Of a DNA stretch of 8,905 bases, positions 1 to 5,847 are shown piece after piece. The translations under genes and the position numbers were made by a program. The DNA comes from DATJJW01 sp035491935 (GTDB lineage Bacteria; Pseudomonadota; Alphaproteobacteria; ATCC43930; CGMCC-115725): contig DATJJW010000115.1 in assembly GCA_035491935.1 (NCBI GenBank), positions 1 through 8,905 of the forward strand, read 5' to 3'. The first letter of the stretch is position 1. Each line of letters begins with the position of its first letter. Under the pieces are notes generated by a model. It ran no database searches and was not told the origin of the DNA. It saw nothing but the letters and a program-made list of their open reading frames with translations.

Positions 1-383
1 GCATGGGCGCAGATATAGGCGCCGTCCAGGATCACCGCCATCACCTCGCGCCAACGGGCGTAGTCCATCTCGGCGAACGGCGTCTCGCGCCGGATCGCCG
101 CGTTGTTGACCAGGATGTCGATGCCGCCGAAGGCCTTCTCGGCCGCCTGCATCAGCCCCTCGGCATCCTCCGGCTTGGTGACGTCGGCCAGATGCACGAT
201 GGCCTTGCCGCCCTGGGATTCGATCAGGCGCGCGGTCTCGGCGGCGGCATCGGCGGATGCCACGGCATTGACCACGACCGCGGCGCCGCCGCGCGCCAGG
301 TCGAGCGCAATGGCCCGGCCGATATTGCGCGCGGCACCCGTGACGATGGCGACCAGCCCTTCGAGTTCCCGGTTCTCGCTCAA
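1..383 (-). CDS. SDR family oxidoreductase (N-terminal 127 residues; gene runs off the left edge)
   Basis: NAD(P)-dependent short-chain dehydrogenase/reductase, presumably cytosolic. The visible part has the Rossmann signatures of the classical SDR family. The glycine motif TGAARNIG is at residues 15-22 (an NIG variant of the usual GxG ending). An acidic DV pair is at 67-68, where the adenine ring is normally held, and NNAA is at 93-96. The catalytic Ser-Tyr-Lys region lies beyond the window, so activity and substrate cannot be judged. The start is TTG at 383: the only upstream ATG in this gap (403-401) meets a stop after four codons, while a GAGGAG Shine-Dalgarno sits 8 nt before the TTG, and the protein then begins just ahead of the first beta strand, as is normal. 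The gene lies 19 nt after the transporter stop, so the two are probably cotranscribed. Inference: it oxidises or reduces a hydroxy or keto group on the imported or dehydrated substrate. Confidence 0.9.
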   Translation of the reverse strand, partial: MSENRELEGLVAIVTGAARNIGRAIALDLARGGAAVVVNAVASADAAAETARLIESQGGKAIVHLADVTKPEDAEGLMQAAEKAFGGIDILVNNAAIRRETPFAEMDYARWREVMAVILDGAYICAH

Positions 384-391
384 AATCCCTA

Positions 392-397
392 CTCCTC
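392..397 (-). promoter_or_regulatory. Ribosome binding site fixing the TTG start of the SDR gene
   Basis: The minus strand reads GAGGAG here, followed by 8 nt and then TTG at 383-381. It lies directly after the transporter stop codon, so the SDR gene has its own strong ribosome binding site despite the non-ATG start. The overlapping ATG at 403-401 is followed by an early in-frame TAG and is not a usable start. Confidence 0.75.
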
Positions 398-402
398 TCT
401 CA

Positions 403-1692
403 TCAAGCCTTCAGCGCTTTGCCCGCCGTTTCCGGCGCCATGGCGATGAAGGGTAGTCCAACCAGATAGATCAACGAGATCGTCGCGATGGCGAGCGGGT
501 ATGATCCCTCACGCGCCGCCAGGAAGCCCACGATGGTCGGGCCCAGCGCGCCGAAGATGCGGCCGAAGCTGAAGGCGAAGCCCGAGCCCAGGGCGCGATG
601 CACGGTCGGGAACAGCTCGGGCAGCCAGATGGTGAACATCGAGAACACGCCGCTGGTGAAGAATCCCAGGAACGGCAGCACCGCCATGAACAGCCAGAAC
701 ACCTTCAGCGTCTCGGCGATCAACAGATAGGCCGTGGCGTTGCAGATAAGCGAACCTATGAAAAAGCAGGTCGCGGCCAGGCGCCGGCGCGGCAGCCAAC
801 GCACGATCCACGGCATGCCGGCGCAGGCGACCAGCGTGCCGACGCTCATGATCAGATTGGCGGTCGAGCCCATCTGCTGGGCCTGCGGCAAAGTGGCGCC
901 CAGCCGTTGCTGCCAGGTGATGACCAGCGTCGGGATCCAGAACGTCGACGACCACAGGCCGAAGATCAGACAGGACAGCATGCCGGCCGCCGCCCAGGTG
1001 GTCTTCGCCTGGCCGGCGGTGAACAGCTCACGGATGCTGGACTTGGTGGCCGATGCCTTGCGCGCCTTCCATTTCGGCGATTCCGGCACGCCCAGGCGCA
1101 GGAACAACGCCAGGATCGCCGGCACACTGCCGAGGATGAACAGCCCGCGCCAGCCCCAATGCGGCAGGATGATCAGCGCCGCCGTGCCCGACAGGAGGAA
1201 GCCGATCGGCGTGCCGGTGTGCAGCCAGCCGGCCAGACGCTCGCGCATCGCTTCCGGCACGGATTCCTGCAGCAAGGGTGCGCCCGCCGCCCATTCGCCG
1301 CCAATGCCGAAGCCCGTCAGGAAGCGGAATACCGCGAAGGAGGCGACGCCGGCGGCCAGGCCGCAGCAGCCGGTGAAGATCGAATAGAACAGGATGGTCA
1401 GGCACATTGCCGGGATGCGGCCCCAGCGATCGGCGACCCAGCCCCAGAACATCGAGCAGGCCCAGCCGAGCATGAACACGGTGAACAACAGGCCGCCGAA
1501 CTGCGCGATATGCGCCTTGGTCGGCTCGATGCCGCTGGCCGGCAGCAGCTGCGTCAACGCCGAGACGGCGACCAGCCCGTACATCGAATTGTCGAAGCCG
1601 TCGAGCATCCAGCCGAACCAGGCGGCGATGAAGACCCGCCAGGGGTTGACCGCGGCTGCCGCGCCCTCGCCCGTCTCAGAGACCGTCGTCAT
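403..1692 (-). CDS. MFS transporter, aromatic-acid/metabolite:H+ symporter-like
   Basis: Inner-membrane secondary transporter of 429 residues, about the usual MFS length, with roughly a dozen hydrophobic segments. DGFD at residues 31-34 in the first helix is typical of the aromatic acid:H+ symporter (AAHS) group and its sialate/organic-acid relatives, where acidic residues take part in proton coupling. The loop 2-3 signature GWVADRWGR at 84-92 is the conserved MFS motif A (D88). RFLTGFGIGGEW at 123-134 matches the helix-4 signature of this group. The C-terminal PETAGKAL resembles the PET(R/K)G ending of sugar and acid symporters. The ATG at 1692 follows a purine-rich GGTGGGG stretch that can act as a weak Shine-Dalgarno. 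It is downstream of an MmgE/PrpD gene (74-nt gap with a strong hairpin) and 19 nt ahead of the SDR gene. Inference: it imports the carboxylic acid handled by these enzymes. The substrate is not determinable. Confidence 0.92.
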   Translation of the reverse strand: MTTVSETGEGAAAAVNPWRVFIAAWFGWMLDGFDNSMYGLVAVSALTQLLPASGIEPTKAHIAQFGGLLFTVFMLGWACSMFWGWVADRWGRIPAMCLTILFYSIFTGCCGLAAGVASFAVFRFLTGFGIGGEWAAGAPLLQESVPEAMRERLAGWLHTGTPIGFLLSGTAALIILPHWGWRGLFILGSVPAILALFLRLGVPESPKWKARKASATKSSIRELFTAGQAKTTWAAAGMLSCLIFGLWSSTFWIPTLVITWQQRLGATLPQAQQMGSTANLIMSVGTLVACAGMPWIVRWLPRRRLAATCFFIGSLICNATAYLLIAETLKVFWLFMAVLPFLGFFTSGVFSMFTIWLPELFPTVHRALGSGFAFSFGRIFGALGPTIVGFLAAREGSYPLAIATISLIYLVGLPFIAMAPETAGKALKA

Positions 1693-1729
1693 GCCCCACC
1701 CCCGCTTTTAGATCTTGTTGTTCAAGGCG

Positions 1730-1759
1730 TGGCCGGCCGGAGCTGAGCCCGGCCGGCCA
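1730..1759 (-). repeat. Perfect 11-bp inverted repeat (hairpin) between MmgE/PrpD gene and transporter gene
   Basis: TGGCCGGCCGG at 1730-1740 and its exact complement CCGGCCGGCCA at 1749-1759 enclose an 8-nt loop. The transcript of either strand would fold into a very stable G+C-rich hairpin. It lies 7 nt after the stop of the MmgE/PrpD gene on the minus strand. No T-run follows on the minus strand (the next bases are CGCCTTGAAC), so it does not meet the pattern of an intrinsic terminator. It may be a processing or stability element that lowers transporter expression relative to the enzyme, or a partial terminator. Confidence 0.6.
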
Positions 1760-1766
1760 TTGATCA

Positions 1767-3143
1767 TTACGGCGTCGCGGCCTTGGCGATCACCGTCACG
1801 TCGTCGAAGGATTCGAGCTTCCACGCCATGTCGAGCAGCTTCCTGGCCTTGTCGGCCGAGAGCACGCCATCGCACAAATCGAGGAATTTCACTTCCAGGT
1901 TCTTGTCGGTCATCGGCTTGGCGACGCTGCCGATCGCATGCTCGACGAACTTCTTGAGCACGCGGCCATCCTTCAGCGTCATCGTGACCTTGACCGCATC
2001 CGAAGCGATGTTCGGGTCGACCGTGGCGGTGATGCTGTCGCGCAAGCGCACCAGCACCGGATCCTTGACCAATTCGTCGCTGTATTCCGGCTCGCCCGCC
2101 TTGCCGCGGATGATGGCGGCGGCGCAGGAATGATATACCGAGAACTTGCCGTCGAGCCCGGTCGGCGGCGCCTTCTTGCCGGTCAGCTCCAGCACCAGCG
2201 GATGCACTTCGAGGTCGATCTTGGCGATGTCCTCGGCCTTCAACCCATGCTCGTTGCGCAGCTGGATGCAGCCATCGATCGCCGGGTGGATGACGATGCC
2301 GCAGGCGAAAGGCTTGTAGGAGTTGATCAGGATCTCATAACTCTCGCCGAGGCCGTCCTGGATTTGGCTCCAATCCTGCTTGGTCGAGGTGACGGCGGCC
2401 CAGCCGCGCTTGGCCTCGATGCCTTGATTGGAAGCGGTGTAGCCCTGCTCGGCCAGAAGCGCCGCGGTCAGGCCGTTCTGCGCCGCACGGCCCGGATGGA
2501 AGCTCTTGGTCATCGAGCCGAACATCTCGCGCAGGCCCACCGGCTGCACCGCGGCGATGCCGAGCGCCCACAGCATGCGCTGCTCGTCGAGGCCGATCAG
2601 CTTGCCGACGGCGGCGGCCGCACCCAGCACGCCGGTCGAGCCGGTGATGTGCCAGCCGCGATCGTAATGATCCGGGAACACCGCATTGCCCAGGCGGCAC
2701 TCGACCTCGACGCCCAGCACCAGCGCGTTCAGGAAGTCGCGGCCATTGACCGGCCGCATCTCGGCCAGCGCGAAGATCGCCGAAGCGACCGGGCCCGCCG
2801 GATGGATCACGGTCTTGAGATGCGTGTCGTCGAAGTCGAAGACGTGAGAAGCGATGCCGTTGACCAGGGCGGCATTCAGGACATCCATCCGTTCCCTGCG
2901 GCCGATGATCGTCGACTGCTCCGGCCCGGAGAACGGCTTCATGGCCTTGATCGCGATGTCGACCGCCTCATGGGCCGAGCCCCCGACGGCGCAGCCCAGC
3001 CAGTTCAGGAAGGTCTGCACGCCGGCATGCCGGACATTCTCCGGCAGATGCTCGGGCTTGGCGCCGACGAGATACTTGGCGAGCTTGCGGCTCAAACCCT
3101 CCGCGCCCGGCATGGCGGCGTAAGAAGAATGGTCTCCGGACAT
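1767..3143 (-). CDS. MmgE/PrpD family protein (first copy)
   Basis: Cytosolic enzyme of 458 residues in the fold that includes 2-methylcitrate dehydratase (PrpD), cis-aconitate decarboxylase (IRG1/CAD) and iminodisuccinate epimerase; normal length. All the conserved active-site stations are present: VNGIASHVFDFDDTH with D103 and T107, H114 in the following HPAG, H165 in GWHITG, K213 and H216 in GSMTKSFHPG, and H286 in KPFACGIVIHPAID. These line up with the residues I recall as catalytic in cis-aconitate decarboxylase (D93, T97, H103, H159, K207, H277). The ATG at 3143 is chosen because GAGGAG lies 5 nt upstream. An open frame continues to 3503, but that extension is antisense to the GntR gene and has no family character. 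It is the first gene of a probable operon with the transporter and SDR, divergent from the GntR gene. The exact reaction and substrate are unknown. Confidence 0.93.
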   Translation of the reverse strand: MSGDHSSYAAMPGAEGLSRKLAKYLVGAKPEHLPENVRHAGVQTFLNWLGCAVGGSAHEAVDIAIKAMKPFSGPEQSTIIGRRERMDVLNAALVNGIASHVFDFDDTHLKTVIHPAGPVASAIFALAEMRPVNGRDFLNALVLGVEVECRLGNAVFPDHYDRGWHITGSTGVLGAAAAVGKLIGLDEQRMLWALGIAAVQPVGLREMFGSMTKSFHPGRAAQNGLTAALLAEQGYTASNQGIEAKRGWAAVTSTKQDWSQIQDGLGESYEILINSYKPFACGIVIHPAIDGCIQLRNEHGLKAEDIAKIDLEVHPLVLELTGKKAPPTGLDGKFSVYHSCAAAIIRGKAGEPEYSDELVKDPVLVRLRDSITATVDPNIASDAVKVTMTLKDGRVLKKFVEHAIGSVAKPMTDKNLEVKFLDLCDGVLSADKARKLLDMAWKLESFDDVTVIAKAATP

Positions 3144-3148
3144 GGCGT

Positions 3149-3154
3149 CTCCTC
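3149..3154 (-). promoter_or_regulatory. Ribosome binding site of the first MmgE/PrpD gene
   Basis: GAGGAG on the minus strand, 5 nt before the ATG at 3143-3141. It decides the start against the longer open frame that reaches to 3503 across the regulator gene. Confidence 0.75.
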
Positions 3155-3174
3155 GGGATGATCTGATGGTGATG

Positions 3175-3202
3175 ATTGTCGGATTGCCGACAATTTGACA
3201 AT
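3175..3202. promoter_or_regulatory. Nested palindrome, likely operator of the GntR/FCD regulator
   Basis: The 28 bp read as four evenly spaced quartets, ATTG-N4-ATTG-N4-CAAT-N4-CAAT. Inside this, ATTGTCGG (3175-3182) and CCGACAAT (3187-3194) form a perfect 8-bp inverted repeat with a 4-bp spacer, and TTGTC/GACAA half-sites resemble those bound by FadR-subfamily GntR regulators. The plus-strand TTGACA (3195-3200) lies inside it, and the weak minus-strand -10 candidate abuts it. Position and symmetry suggest that the neighbouring regulator binds here and represses both its own gene and the MmgE/PrpD operon. Binding itself is inference. Confidence 0.65.
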
Positions 3203-3255
3203 CTGCTAGTGCCTTACGCACATCCTGTCCACCGAAAATCGGCGCCCAACGCTCC

Positions 3256-3954
3256 ATGGAGATATTCGACCGCTTCCAATTGCTGCGCTCCCAGACCCTG
3301 CCGGATCTGGTGGAGGAGGAAGTGCTGCGCATGATCAAGAGCGGCGAGCTTGCCGCCGGATCGCGCCTCAACGAGCTGGAACTGTCGGAGCGCCTGAAGG
3401 TCAGCCGCTCGATCGTGCGTGAAGCGATGCGCTCGCTGGAACAGGCGCATCTGGTGCGGCAAGAGAAGAATCGCGGCATGTTCGTACGCGAGGTGCTGCC
3501 CAAGGAGGCGGAGGAACTCTACCAGCTGCGCGCCGGGCTCGACGAGATGGCCGGACGGCTGTTGGCACCGCACATCACGGCCGCGGAACTCGACGAACTG
3601 GAAAGCTTCATCCGCCGGCTCGAAGGCGCCAACGGCATCGACGAGACTTTCCCGCTCAACATCGCCTTCCACGACCGGCTGGTCGAGATGACCGGCAACA
3701 CGACGCTGCTGGGCTTCTACCGCCAGATCATCAACCGCATGCATCTCCTGCGCCGGCGCAGCTTCTCCGCCGGGGGCTCGGCCTCCCATGCGGAGCATCG
3801 CGCGATCCTGGCCGCCCTGCGCACCGGCGACCCCATCGCCTCGGGCGAAGCGATGCGCGCCCATGTCGACCATGGCTTCGAGCGCATGCGCCAATCGCGA
3901 GCCGAAATCGAAACCATGCCCCAGCCGACGCGCAAGACGCGGGGCCGCGGCTGA
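3256..3954 (+). CDS. GntR family transcriptional regulator with FCD ligand-binding domain
   Basis: DNA-binding regulator of 232 residues, typical length for the FadR subfamily. Residues 10-78 form the winged helix-turn-helix; the recognition part is LNELELSERLKVSRSIVREAMRSLE at about 38-62 (positions given; key residues S50, R51, R55, E56), and the wing runs through KNRGMFVRE (71-79). Residues 82-210 are the all-helical FCD domain. Its metal/ligand pocket is visible: N135 (often Asp in the family), H139, H181 and H203, suggesting a metal-bound carboxylate effector. ATG at 3256 is the first in-frame start, with no alternative GTG or TTG upstream in the gap. It is divergent from one MmgE/PrpD gene and 58 nt ahead of another, so it most likely senses the substrate or an intermediate of this pathway. 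The last residues run into a 12-bp tandem repeat that overlaps the stop codon. Confidence 0.93.
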   Translation: MEIFDRFQLLRSQTLPDLVEEEVLRMIKSGELAAGSRLNELELSERLKVSRSIVREAMRSLEQAHLVRQEKNRGMFVREVLPKEAEELYQLRAGLDEMAGRLLAPHITAAELDELESFIRRLEGANGIDETFPLNIAFHDRLVEMTGNTTLLGFYRQIINRMHLLRRRSFSAGGSASHAEHRAILAALRTGDPIASGEAMRAHVDHGFERMRQSRAEIETMPQPTRKTRGRG

Positions 3955-3983
3955 GACTCCGGCTGAGACCCCGGCTGAAACCT
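3948..3983 (+). repeat. Three tandem 12-bp units overlapping the GntR stop codon
   Basis: Three copies of CGGCTGAGACYC-like units start at 3948, 3960 and 3972, with two differences among them. The first copy supplies the TGA stop of the GntR gene (3952-3954). In the next frame the units read Ala-Glu-Thr-Pro repeats ending at TAA (3983-3985), and both differences are silent in that frame. This suggests that the array may once have been, or in relatives may still be, the coding tail of the regulator. Confidence 0.7.
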
Positions 3984-4012
3984 AAGATCACGTTAGAGAG
4001 GATACGAAGAAG

Positions 4013-5404
4013 ATGGCTGACAAACAGGACGGCAAGCTGCCGGAAGTCGCGATCGCCGAGACGCTGGCGCAATGGATCGCCAGCATCCGGCCGGACACCC
4101 TGCCCGCGCCGGTCAAGGCGATGTCGCGCGACCTGCTGCTGGACGTGCTGGGCCTGTGCGTCGCCGCACGCAACGAGGATTACATCCAGGCGGTCGTCGG
4201 CACGACCGATGGCACCGGCAATTGCACCGCCTTCGGCCACAAGGGCAGCTTCAGCGCCTATGACGCCGCGATGATCAATGGTACGGCGGCCCATGGCGAG
4301 GATTTCGACGACACCTTCGAGGGCGGCCCGGTGCATTCCGGCGCCGTCATCGTCCCGGCGGTGCTGGCGGTCTGCGAGAAGGAGAATCTCGGCGGCGAGC
4401 GGCTGCTTGCCGGCATCGCGGCAGGCGCCGAGATGCTGTGCCGGCTGGGTCTGGTGACGCCGAAGGCGATCCATGCCGCCGGATTCCACCCGACCGCGGT
4501 GCTGGGCGCGCTCGCCGCGGCCGGCGGTGTGTCCGCGGCCCTGGGATTCGATGCCAAGACCACGGCCAATGCCATCGGCATCGCCGGCAGCATGGCCGCC
4601 GGCATCATCGAATATCTGGCCGAAGGCACCTGGACCAAGCGCGCCCATGCCGGCTGGTCGGCCCAGGCCGGCATCCGTGCTGCGCTGATGGCGCGCGGCG
4701 GCTTCCTCGGCCCGCGCACCGTACTCGAAGGCGGCCATGGCTTCTTCAAGGCCTTTGCGCCGACGCGCCAGCCGGAATTCGAGCATCTGGTCAATGACCT
4801 CGGCACCCGCTGGGTCATGATCGACATCGCCTTCAAGCCCTATGCCTGCGGGACGATGACCCAGCCCTATATCGACTGCGCCATCAAGCTGGCGAAGCAG
4901 GGCGTGAAAGCGGACCAGATCCAGAGCCTCGTCTGCAAGGTCGGCGAAGGCACGGTGCATCGGTTGTGGGAAGTGCTTAGCGCCAAGCAGCACCCGCAGA
5001 CGCCCTATGCCGCGAAATTCTCCACGCCCTTCTGCATTGCCGTGGGCTTCCTCGACGGCCGTGCGGGATTCAGCCAGTTCACCGAGGCGCGCATCCGCGA
5101 TCCGGAGTTGCTGAAGCTCACAGCCAAGATCAGCTACGTCATCGATCCGGAGAACCCCTACCCCAACCGCTTCACCGGCGACATCAAGGCGACGCTGACC
5201 GATGGCCGGGTCATCGAGACCCACCAGGACAATATGCGCGGCGGCTCGCACGACCCGCTGGCCGAGGGCGAGCTGGAGCAGAAATTCGTCGACAACGCGC
5301 TCTATGGCGGCTGGAACCAGGCCCAGGCCGAAAAGGGGCGCGACTGGTGCGCCGCCGCCTTCGGCAAGGGCGCCATCAAGCAGGCGGCGGATTTCCGGGG
5401 ATAA
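4013..5404 (+). CDS. MmgE/PrpD family protein (second copy, variant active site)
   Basis: Cytosolic MmgE/PrpD-fold protein of 463 residues, full length. Conserved stations: INGTAAHGEDFDDT with D97 and T101, H108 in the following VHSG, H159 in GFHPTAVLGA, K209 and H212 in TWTKRAHAGW, and KFSTPFCIA at about 335-343. At the position where the first copy has His (H286 in CGIVIHPAID), this protein has Gln284 (CGTMTQPYID), so it may belong to a subfamily with different chemistry. It is clearly divergent from the first copy and not a recent duplicate. The ATG at 4013 follows GAGAGGA by 10 nt. It lies 58 nt downstream of the GntR gene on the same strand, probably cotranscribed and autoregulated with it. 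The gene ends before a large palindrome and faces the DUF3126 gene. Dehydratase, decarboxylase or epimerase/racemase activity is possible; the substrate is unknown. Confidence 0.92.
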   Translation: MADKQDGKLPEVAIAETLAQWIASIRPDTLPAPVKAMSRDLLLDVLGLCVAARNEDYIQAVVGTTDGTGNCTAFGHKGSFSAYDAAMINGTAAHGEDFDDTFEGGPVHSGAVIVPAVLAVCEKENLGGERLLAGIAAGAEMLCRLGLVTPKAIHAAGFHPTAVLGALAAAGGVSAALGFDAKTTANAIGIAGSMAAGIIEYLAEGTWTKRAHAGWSAQAGIRAALMARGGFLGPRTVLEGGHGFFKAFAPTRQPEFEHLVNDLGTRWVMIDIAFKPYACGTMTQPYIDCAIKLAKQGVKADQIQSLVCKVGEGTVHRLWEVLSAKQHPQTPYAAKFSTPFCIAVGFLDGRAGFSQFTEARIRDPELLKLTAKISYVIDPENPYPNRFTGDIKATLTDGRVIETHQDNMRGGSHDPLAEGELEQKFVDNALYGGWNQAQAEKGRDWCAAAFGKGAIKQAADFRG

Positions 5405-5415
5405 CGCGGGGAGGC

Positions 5416-5467
5416 CTAGACCGATACACCGTTCAGGTCGACTCGACCTGAACGGATCGGGCTCTAG
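5416..5467. terminator. Large imperfect palindrome between convergent genes (terminator- or REP-like)
   Basis: The core CCGTTCAGGTC (5429-5439) pairs perfectly with GACCTGAACGG (5445-5455) around a 5-nt loop. The stem continues outward, with small bulges, through CCGAT/ATCGG (5421-5425 with 5456-5460) and CTAGA/TCTAG (5416-5420 with 5463-5467). It starts 11 nt after the stop of the second MmgE/PrpD gene and includes the TAG stop of the oppositely oriented DUF3126 gene (5464-5466). Location between convergent genes fits a bidirectional terminator, but neither side carries a T-run, so a dispersed palindromic (REP/RIME-like) element is an equally good reading. Confidence 0.6.
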
Positions 5468-5694
5468 CGCTGGGCCGGGGCAGCCGGCGGCAGATCTTCT
5501 TCGAGGATCGAGACGACCAGCGAGAACGAGATGTCGCCCTCGTCATCATCACGATGCACGACGCCGATGAACTCGCCGCCTACGGTCACTTCCACGGGGG
5601 CGCCGGCCTTCTTCGGCACCTCGATCGTGATCCGGTCATTACCGAAGGTCTTGCGCAAATAGGCTTGCACACGGGCGATATCGTTCTTGTTCAA
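5464..5694 (-). CDS. DUF3126 family protein
   Basis: Small protein of 76 residues with no signal peptide or membrane segment. The opening NKNDIARVQAYLRKTFGND, the middle VEVTVGGEFIGVVHRDDDEGD and the end SFSLVVSILEEDL match the DUF3126 family, which is widespread in Alphaproteobacteria and of unknown function; it is a compact alpha-then-beta domain. TTG at 5694 is chosen as start: AGGAG lies 7 nt upstream and family members begin right at this (M)NKxDIxRVQxYLR segment. An upstream ATG at 5754 would add 20 residues with no family character. The Pro/Ala-rich tail (PPAAPAQR) is not conserved in type. It lies 153 nt downstream of the hydrolase gene and converges on the second MmgE/PrpD gene. It is probably a separate housekeeping unit rather than part of the carrier-protein pathway. 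Confidence 0.88.
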   Translation of the reverse strand: MNKNDIARVQAYLRKTFGNDRITIEVPKKAGAPVEVTVGGEFIGVVHRDDDEGDISFSLVVSILEEDLPPAAPAQR

Positions 5695-5701
5695 GATCGC
5701 T

Positions 5702-5706
5702 CTCCT
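5702..5706 (-). promoter_or_regulatory. Ribosome binding site fixing the TTG start of the DUF3126 gene
   Basis: AGGAG on the minus strand, 7 nt before TTG at 5694-5692. It supports the short 76-residue product over a version extended to the ATG at 5754. Confidence 0.7.
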
Positions 5707-5847
5707 GGGAGGTTTTGGGGCCTCGAGGTTTCGGGCAGCCACGACCCAAGGCATATCACAGCATAAGCCGCGCCCGAAAGCCGGGTGGGACTATTTGCCG
5801 TCGATCCGGGCGGCCTCGCGCATTGCAGAGAACAGCCGGGCCTACGC

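Larger units (their letters stand above)
3144..3255. promoter_or_regulatory. Divergent promoter region between MmgE/PrpD operon and GntR gene
   Basis: This 112-bp gap must hold promoters for both arms. On the plus strand a perfect TTGACA lies at 3195-3200, but no good -10 box follows at the usual distance (GCACAT at 17 bp). On the minus strand TGGACA (3231-3226) and TAGCAG (3208-3203) are separated by 17 bp, a weak but correctly spaced pair; transcription would start inside the palindrome at 3175-3202. Box assignments are tentative. The GntR gene has no recognisable Shine-Dalgarno before its ATG (GCCCAACGCTCC), so it may be translated weakly or from a near-leaderless message. Confidence 0.5.

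Noticed and set aside
598..1746. Open frame of 382 codons on the plus strand opposite the transporter gene
   Set aside because: Its product is a low-complexity mix rich in Arg, Gln, Ala and His with no domain. It is the antisense shadow of a well-supported MFS gene in high-GC DNA.
1938..3161. Open frame of 407 codons on the plus strand opposite the first MmgE/PrpD gene
   Set aside because: No recognisable family, and composition of a GC-rich antisense frame. The minus-strand gene has all active-site motifs.
3144..3503. N-terminal extension of the first MmgE/PrpD gene
   Set aside because: It would cross the divergent promoter and run antisense through the GntR gene. The start at 3143 has a proper Shine-Dalgarno and matches the family length.
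3731..5251. Open frame of 506 codons on the minus strand opposite the second MmgE/PrpD gene
   Set aside because: It spans the end of the GntR gene, the intergenic gap and the second MmgE/PrpD gene, and has no domain; an antisense shadow despite its length.
5695..5847. Possible gene, terminator or promoter in the 153-bp gap between hydrolase and DUF3126
   Set aside because: No coding frame with family character was found. The only hairpins are weak (CCCG/CGGG) with no T-run, and no convincing -35/-10 pair could be placed.
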